A program made the position numbers and the translations under genes. Of a DNA stretch of 64,000 bases, positions 59,342 through 64,000 are shown one piece after another (position 1 is the first letter of the stretch; each line of letters begins with the position of its first letter). Below the pieces are notes generated by a model. The model saw nothing but the letters and a program-made list of their open reading frames with translations. It was not told the DNA's origin and ran no database searches. Source of the stretch: Citrobacter youngae ATCC 29220 (GTDB taxonomy: Bacteria; Pseudomonadota; Gammaproteobacteria; Enterobacterales; Enterobacteriaceae); NCBI RefSeq assembly GCF_000155975.1, contig NZ_GG730299.1:1088734-1152733 (forward strand). Direction: 5' to 3'.

Positions 59342-59856
59342 CTGCTGGCATCCGGTTCAAGACGATCGTCTAGCTGCAACTGCATAAAGGTCAGATCCAA
59401 CCAGCGCCCAAATTTGGTCCCAACCTGCGGCATTTGCGCAGTGGTTTTAAAACCCAGCGTGCTGTGCAGATGCAGCGACGCCTGATTCTGAGACTCGATG
59501 CCCGCGACCATCACATGCTTGCCGCACGCGCGAGCTTCTTCGATCAGTCTGCCGAGCAGCGCGCGTCCCAGACCCTTGCCCTGATGTTCAGGATGAACAT
59601 ACACCGAATGTTCAACGGTATGACGGAATCCATCAAAGTTACGCCAGTCGCCAAAGGAGGCGTACCCCGTAACCACGCCATTCTCTTCACTCACCAGCAC
59701 CGGATAGCTCATCAACTGGCGGGCTTCGTACCAGGCGATTCGGTTTTCGGCATCGACCGTTTGATCGTTCCAGATAGCCGCCGTATGCAGCACCGCGTGG
59801 TTGTAAATTTCTGCAATGGCGGCGCAGTCTGCTTTGCTGGCAAATCGAATTGACAT
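59338..59856 (-). CDS. mnaT: MnaT (YncA), L-amino acid N-acyltransferase
   Basis: 172 residues, GNAT fold. Acetyl-CoA loop VYVHPEHQGKGLGRALLGRL and substrate-side GIESQNQASLHLHSTLGF. E. coli MnaT acylates L-methionine (also its sulfoximine and sulfone) and phenylalanine. Transcribed with ydcZ, divergent from the cupin-XRE regulator. Confidence 0.95.
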   Translation of the reverse strand: MSIRFASKADCAAIAEIYNHAVLHTAAIWNDQTVDAENRIAWYEARQLMSYPVLVSEENGVVTGYASFGDWRNFDGFRHTVEHSVYVHPEHQGKGLGRALLGRLIEEARACGKHVMVAGIESQNQASLHLHSTLGFKTTAQMPQVGTKFGRWLDLTFMQLQLDDRLEPDASR

Positions 59857-59893
59857 GTTGAACCTCAGGGATTGTTCACTATAGTATTACAAT

Positions 59894-60469
59894 ATGAATA
59901 CTATTGAAGACAGCATAAATCAACGGATCGGTGCAAGAATTCGCCTTGAACGAGAGTCTCGCGGTTGGTCTTTGACCGATCTTGCCGAACGCGCAGGCGT
60001 GTCGCGGGCGATGATCCACAAAATAGAGCGCGGTGAGAGTAGCCCAACGGCCACGCTGCTGGGCAGGCTCTCCGGCGCATTTGGCATCAGCATGTCGATG
60101 CTGATTGCGCGGGCCGAAATGCAGGAGGGCAAGCTGCTGCGCTTCGCTGACCAGCCCGTCTGGCACGACCCGCAAAGCCACTATCTGCGACGTCATGTTT
60201 CACCGCGCAGCGATCTGCCTATCGATCTGGTGCAGATTGAGTTGCCCGCCGGAAGCGATATCCCGATGCCAGCCTCCTCCTATGTGCAGGCCAGACAGCT
60301 TATCTGGCTACAGCAGGGCGAATTGGTGTTTGTGGAAGGGGACGTGCGTCATGAAATGCAAGCGGGCGACTGCCTGGAGCTTGGCCCGCCGAATGACTGT
60401 CGGTTTATCAATGAAACGGCGCAACCCTGCGTTTATCTGGTTGTGCGATTAAACCATGCCGTGAGCTAA
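59894..60469 (+). CDS. XRE-cupin transcriptional regulator
   Basis: 191 residues. N-terminal HTH (WSLTDLAERAGVSRAMIHKI, ERGESSPTATLLGRLSGAF) and C-terminal cupin (LVQIELPAGSDIPMPASSY; LVFVEGDVRHEMQAGDCLEL). Same general type as SutR. Divergent from mnaT with only 37 bases between starts, so it likely controls mnaT-ydcZ and itself; curA follows directly. Absent here in K-12. Ligand unknown. Confidence 0.87.
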   Translation: MNTIEDSINQRIGARIRLERESRGWSLTDLAERAGVSRAMIHKIERGESSPTATLLGRLSGAFGISMSMLIARAEMQEGKLLRFADQPVWHDPQSHYLRRHVSPRSDLPIDLVQIELPAGSDIPMPASSYVQARQLIWLQQGELVFVEGDVRHEMQAGDCLELGPPNDCRFINETAQPCVYLVVRLNHAVS

Positions 60470-60526
60470 ATGCTGGCGCAGGCTGCTACTATTGATGGAT
60501 TCATGCCAAAAGCAGAGGAGTACATT

Positions 60527-61564
60527 ATGGGTCAACAGACGAATCGTAACCGCCGCTGGGTACTGGCTTCCCGCCCGCATGGCGCGCCGGTCCCGGATAA
60601 CTTCCGTCTTGAAGAAGATGAAGTCGCAACGCCGGGAGAAGGCCAGGTTTTGCTGCGCACCGTTTTTCTTTCCCTCGATCCGTACATGCGCGGGCGCATG
60701 AGCGATGAGCCGTCTTACTCGCCTCCGGTTGAGATTGGCGGCGTAATGGTGGGCGGCACCGTGAGCCGCGTGGTGTCATCCAACCATCCTGATTACCAGC
60801 CAGGCGAATGGGTGCTGAGCTACAGCGGCTGGCAGGACTATGACATTTCGGACGGCAACGGGCTGGTGAAGCTTGGCGATAACCCAGAGCATCCCTCCTG
60901 GGCGCTGGGTGTTTTGGGGATGCCGGGTTTTACCGCCTATATGGGCTTGCTGGATATCGGCCAGCCGAAAGCCGGGGAAACGCTGGTTGTGGCCGCCGCA
61001 ACCGGCCCGGTTGGCGCAACGGTAGGGCAGATTGGTAAGCTCAAAGGCTGCCGGGCGATCGGTGTGGCGGGCGGGGCAGAGAAATGCCGACATGCCACCG
61101 AGGTATTGGGCTTTGATGTCTGTCTCGATCACCATGCGCACGATTTTGCGCAACAGCTGGCCAAAGCCTGCCCGCAGGGGATTGATATTTACTACGAGAA
61201 CGTTGGCGGCAAGGTATTTGACGCTGTGCTGCCGTTACTCAATACCTCGGCGCGCATTCCGCTTTGCGGACTGGTCAGCGGTTATAATGCGACATCGCTT
61301 CCGGGCGGTCCTGACAGGTTACCGTTGCTGATGGCAACCCTACTGAAAAAGCGTATTCGCATGCAGGGCTTTATCATTGGTCAGGACTATGGTCACCGCA
61401 TTCACGAGTTTCAGCGGGAGATGGGGCGCTGGGTTAAAGAGGGCAAAATTCATTACCGCGAGCAAATCACCGACGGCCTGGAAAATGCGCCGCAGACCTT
61501 TATCGGTTTGCTGACCGGTAAAAACTTCGGCAAGGTGGTTATTCGTCTTGCCGACGATGCGTAA
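60527..61564 (+). CDS. curA: CurA (YncB), NADPH-dependent curcumin/dihydrocurcumin reductase
   Basis: 345 residues from ATG 60527 with AGAGGAG before it. Zinc-free medium-chain reductase: SLDPYMRGRMSD, ATGPVGATVGQIGKLKGC (NADPH fold) and YYENVGGKVFDAVLP. Reduces enal/enone double bonds, including curcumin. The frame is open from 60470 but the E. coli start agrees with 60527. Confidence 0.95.
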   Translation: MGQQTNRNRRWVLASRPHGAPVPDNFRLEEDEVATPGEGQVLLRTVFLSLDPYMRGRMSDEPSYSPPVEIGGVMVGGTVSRVVSSNHPDYQPGEWVLSYSGWQDYDISDGNGLVKLGDNPEHPSWALGVLGMPGFTAYMGLLDIGQPKAGETLVVAAATGPVGATVGQIGKLKGCRAIGVAGGAEKCRHATEVLGFDVCLDHHAHDFAQQLAKACPQGIDIYYENVGGKVFDAVLPLLNTSARIPLCGLVSGYNATSLPGGPDRLPLLMATLLKKRIRMQGFIIGQDYGHRIHEFQREMGRWVKEGKIHYREQITDGLENAPQTFIGLLTGKNFGKVVIRLADDA

Positions 61565-61572
61565 ACACTGAT

Positions 61573-61600
61573 GGCGGGAGCGACTCCCGCCTGTTTTATT
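61573..61600. terminator. Terminator between curA and pqqU
   Basis: 8-bp stem GGCGGGAG / CTCCCGCC with CGA loop, followed on the + strand by TGTTTTATT. Shared between convergent genes. Confidence 0.78.
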
Positions 61601-63716
61601 CAAAACGCCAGGCCAGATTAATACCCACGCCGTAGTTTCGTCCCGGCGCCGGTTCGTAGTATCGACCATTTGATTCATTCACAATCACCGAACCGACGTA
61701 AGCCTTATCAAACAGATTATCCACCCGACCGAACAGGTCTACCATGAGGCTGCTGTAATAAAATTTATACCCGGTATTTAAGCCTACGACGGTATATGAC
61801 GGTGCCTTCGCCGTATTTTCATCATTGGCCATAATGTCACTCATATAACGAATGTCCGTACCCGCATACCAACCTTCATCTGGCACGTAGCCTAAGGACG
61901 CAAACCCCATGTTTTGCGCAATGCCGGGCAGCCGGTTACCGTTGCAGTTTTGATCGCTACAGACGTTGCTGCGGTAGGTGGCATCCAGCCAGGTCCATGC
62001 CGCTTTCACCCGCCAGTTTCCCGCAAAACGTTGATCCCAGGCTAATTCGGCCCCCTGACGGCGGGTTTTTCCGGCGTTCTTATAGGTTGTTCGTCCACCG
62101 TTGCTACTGTCAACCACGATCTCGTCATCGGTATCGGTCTGGAATAACGCCGCGGTAAACAGCCCATCGCCGATACGCGTTTTGCTGCCGATTTCAATGG
62201 TGTCATTCGTAGACGGCTGTAAACCAAGATTCATGCCGCTTTGTCCGTCGGAACGGTAGGAGAGTTCGTTAATGGTGGGCGTTTCGAATCCTCGCCCCGC
62301 GGCCAGATAGATGTTCCAGGCATCCGTCATGGCATATTTTAACGATCCGGCTGGTAACCATTGGTGATAGCTGACGTCACCGCTGTCGTCTCCGTTACCA
62401 GGCGTAATGTAGCGATCGTTGGAGTCAAACCACACGGAACTGTAACGAACGCCCGCATCCAGCGAAAGCTTCTGCGTTAATTGCCACTGGGTTTGCAGAT
62501 AGGGATCGACGTTCCACATCAGGTTACGTTCATTGCGTCGCAGGTCGCCTTTCTGACCGTACTCCGGCACGCCATCGTCCAGGCGAAAGTTGTTGTAGCC
62601 TTTACGGTTTTCACTCATGTTTTCATAGTTCACCCCGGTGGTGAAGGTCACCGGGATCCCCCAGTCGTCGCGGTGAGTCCAACGGTTATCTATCCCCTGA
62701 TAATGGCGTTGCAAAGCGATGACGCCTCCGGCGTGAGACGGTCTTAACTGTGGGGCCATCGGGAACGACTGATACTGAGTGGTTTCGCGTTCCCCCGCAT
62801 AGGTCATGATGCTGATATCATCCTGCGCGCTAAGCTGGCGTTCATAACGCAATCCCGCCTGGGTCTGCTTGATGGTTTTTCGCGTATCGAATTGCTCAGC
62901 GCGCGGAGATTGCTGCGGATCGGCGTGCCACTCCGACCCGGTAAGACCGCCAGGATCGTCGGCCTCGCTGTCTACACTGTTGAAAATTAACGTCAGTTTG
63001 CTCGCGTCATCAACGCGAACGCCCAGTTTGGCATTAGCCAGATTTTTTTGTGCGCTGCTGCGATCGCGATAGCCATGGGTCGTAAAGCGGGTGGTTGAAA
63101 CCGTGTAATCCACATCGCCCGGTTGAGTACCGTCGCCCAGCGCGCCGGTTGCTTTTAAACCGTAGCGCCAGGTGTCAAAGCTGCCGTAATAGCTGCTGGC
63201 CTCGATGGTTGGCGGTTCACGCCCGGTTTCCGTACTGACATTTATCACGCCGCCGGAGGCATTGCCATACAGAGCAGAGAAGGGGCCGCGTAAAACCTCA
63301 ATATTTTGTACGCTGCTGATATCGATATTGGATGTTTGCCCCTGTCCATCCGGCATCGTCGCCGGGATCCCATCGACGTACAAACGAATGCCGCGGATGC
63401 CGTAAGTGGTTCGCGAACCAAATCCGCGAATCGACAACTGGAGGTCCTGGGCGTAGTTCTGCCGGTTTTGCACCTGTAGCCCTGGGACGCTGGTCAGGGA
63501 TTCAGACAGGTTAATGCGCGGCGTTGCCAGACGCATATCCTCCCCGGTCACCACGCTGACGGCAGCAGGCGTATCCAGCTCTGAAACGGCTTGTGGCGTG
63601 GCGCTAACGATCAGCGTTTGCTCGTTTATCTCACTTTCTGCCGTGGCAAATGGCGACAGGAAGACAGGCAGTAATGAAACAGGAAAGACAGTATAGCGGG
63701 CTGAAAAAATCGTCAT
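61596..63716 (-). CDS. pqqU: PqqU (YncD), TonB-dependent outer membrane receptor
   Basis: 706 residues from ATG 63716 (E. coli 700). Signal peptide to about residue 28, TonB-box-like EQTLIVSA, plug with LSIRGFGSRTTYGIRGIRLY and RGPFSALYGNASGGVINV, then a 22-strand barrel ending in AWRFE. E. coli YncD takes up pyrroloquinoline quinone (named PqqU) and is a phage receptor. mcbR, which separates curA and yncD in K-12, is missing. Divergent from yncE. Confidence 0.94.
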   Translation of the reverse strand: MTIFSARYTVFPVSLLPVFLSPFATAESEINEQTLIVSATPQAVSELDTPAAVSVVTGEDMRLATPRINLSESLTSVPGLQVQNRQNYAQDLQLSIRGFGSRTTYGIRGIRLYVDGIPATMPDGQGQTSNIDISSVQNIEVLRGPFSALYGNASGGVINVSTETGREPPTIEASSYYGSFDTWRYGLKATGALGDGTQPGDVDYTVSTTRFTTHGYRDRSSAQKNLANAKLGVRVDDASKLTLIFNSVDSEADDPGGLTGSEWHADPQQSPRAEQFDTRKTIKQTQAGLRYERQLSAQDDISIMTYAGERETTQYQSFPMAPQLRPSHAGGVIALQRHYQGIDNRWTHRDDWGIPVTFTTGVNYENMSENRKGYNNFRLDDGVPEYGQKGDLRRNERNLMWNVDPYLQTQWQLTQKLSLDAGVRYSSVWFDSNDRYITPGNGDDSGDVSYHQWLPAGSLKYAMTDAWNIYLAAGRGFETPTINELSYRSDGQSGMNLGLQPSTNDTIEIGSKTRIGDGLFTAALFQTDTDDEIVVDSSNGGRTTYKNAGKTRRQGAELAWDQRFAGNWRVKAAWTWLDATYRSNVCSDQNCNGNRLPGIAQNMGFASLGYVPDEGWYAGTDIRYMSDIMANDENTAKAPSYTVVGLNTGYKFYYSSLMVDLFGRVDNLFDKAYVGSVIVNESNGRYYEPAPGRNYGVGINLAWRFE

Positions 63717-63876
63717 GAAGAAGGCCAGTTTATGATGCTGACGCCGGAAACGGACGGTAAGCATGTGAATTTTTTTTATAAAAAAGATGAATTTTAGCGC
63801 TGCTGAATGGTGGTAATTTTTCGGGCAATGAAAACGAGTGTAGTCAATATGTGAAGAAGTGCTCCACTTTGAGATG

Positions 63877-63901
63877 AATAATGATTACTATTCTCATTAT
63901 T
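63877..63901. promoter_or_regulatory. Fur-box-like palindrome upstream of yncE
   Basis: AATAATGATTACTATTCTCATTATT has AATAATGA / TCATTATT arms; by eye the left 19 bases match the Fur consensus at 14 positions. E. coli yncE is a known Fur target, which supports the reading. It lies 77 bases before the yncE start. Confidence 0.7.
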
Positions 63902-63977
63902 AAAAAGGCAGAACCATGATTTTGCGCATTGAAGCTCTGTGAAGCAGTAACAAACGAATTTATCAAAGGGAGTCGTC

Positions 63978-64000
63978 ATGTCTTTACGTCATCTGTTTTC
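63978..64000 (+). CDS. yncE: YncE start (5' end only)
   Basis: Only the first codons (MSLRHLF) are inside the window, preceded by AAAGGGAG. They match the E. coli YncE N-terminus (MHLRHLF), and gene order (divergent from yncD) agrees. YncE is a periplasmic beta-propeller that binds DNA in vitro and is iron-repressed. Confidence 0.7.

Noticed and set aside
63913..63942. Short leader frame (8 codons) before yncE
   Set aside because: ATG-ATT-TTG... stops after eight codons with no clear ribosome site; too short to support.

Overview
The window is a piece of an enterobacterial chromosome, most likely Citrobacter or a close relative of Salmonella. The evidence is long collinearity with the E. coli K-12 stretch from ydcF through aldA, gapC, cybB, trg, ydcI-ydcJ-opgD, rimL-ydcK-tehAB-ydcL, ydcO-sutR-rlhA-yncJ, ydcR-ydcSTUV-patD, ortT, ydcY-ydcZ-mnaT-curA-pqqU (yncD) and yncE. 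This backbone is interrupted by genes that K-12 lacks at these places, including a frmRA pair without frmB, a family II pyrophosphatase and a srfABC operon. No rRNA, tRNA, CRISPR array, insertion sequence or intact prophage was seen.

Bases 1-8.5 kb are a type VI secretion effector region. It holds the 3' part of a vgrG, a DUF1795 (Eag) chaperone, a 1528-residue PAAR-Rhs effector with an AT-rich toxin tip, and its putative immunity gene. Downstream lie two tandem degraded cassettes. Each has a terminator, an inverted symE-like gene, a fragment of the end of the Rhs core carrying the same two in-frame stop codons, and an alternative toxin tip. The first cassette keeps an intact-looking tip plus a candidate immunity gene. 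The second has a truncated tip that runs into the ydcF upstream region.

8.5-26 kb: ydcF, aldA, an intact gapC (reverse), cybB, then an insert with a LexA-controlled umuDC, an AT-rich stretch of unrecognised small genes and a reverse-strand terminator of an unknown short transcript. Then frmR-frmA, the chemoreceptor trg (here with a C-terminal NWETF tail), ydcI (reverse), a Mn-type pyrophosphatase, ydcJ, opgD and ydcH.

26-47.5 kb: rimL, ydcK, tehAB and ydcL; an EamA transporter divergent from an AraC regulator; ydcO, sutR (ydcN), rlhA and yncJ; a cyanide-insensitive-type bd oxidase operon with its DUF2474 small subunit; an orphan Stealth-type sugar-phosphate transferase; ydcR; and the putrescine/GABA-linked ydcSTUV-patD operon closed by a strong terminator.

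47.5-64 kb: a Bcr-type MFS exporter divergent from an AraC regulator; the 31-residue membrane peptide YncL; the orphan membrane toxin OrtT; the srfA-srfB-srfC operon (a membrane protein, an Hsp70/actin-like ATPase and a large protein with a degenerate P-loop); an orphan DppA-like binding protein with ydcY; a REP element; mnaT-ydcZ; a cupin-XRE regulator next to curA; the TonB-dependent receptor pqqU/yncD; and the start of yncE behind a Fur-box-like palindrome. The best candidates for under-described biology are the Rhs tip cassettes and the srfABC operon.
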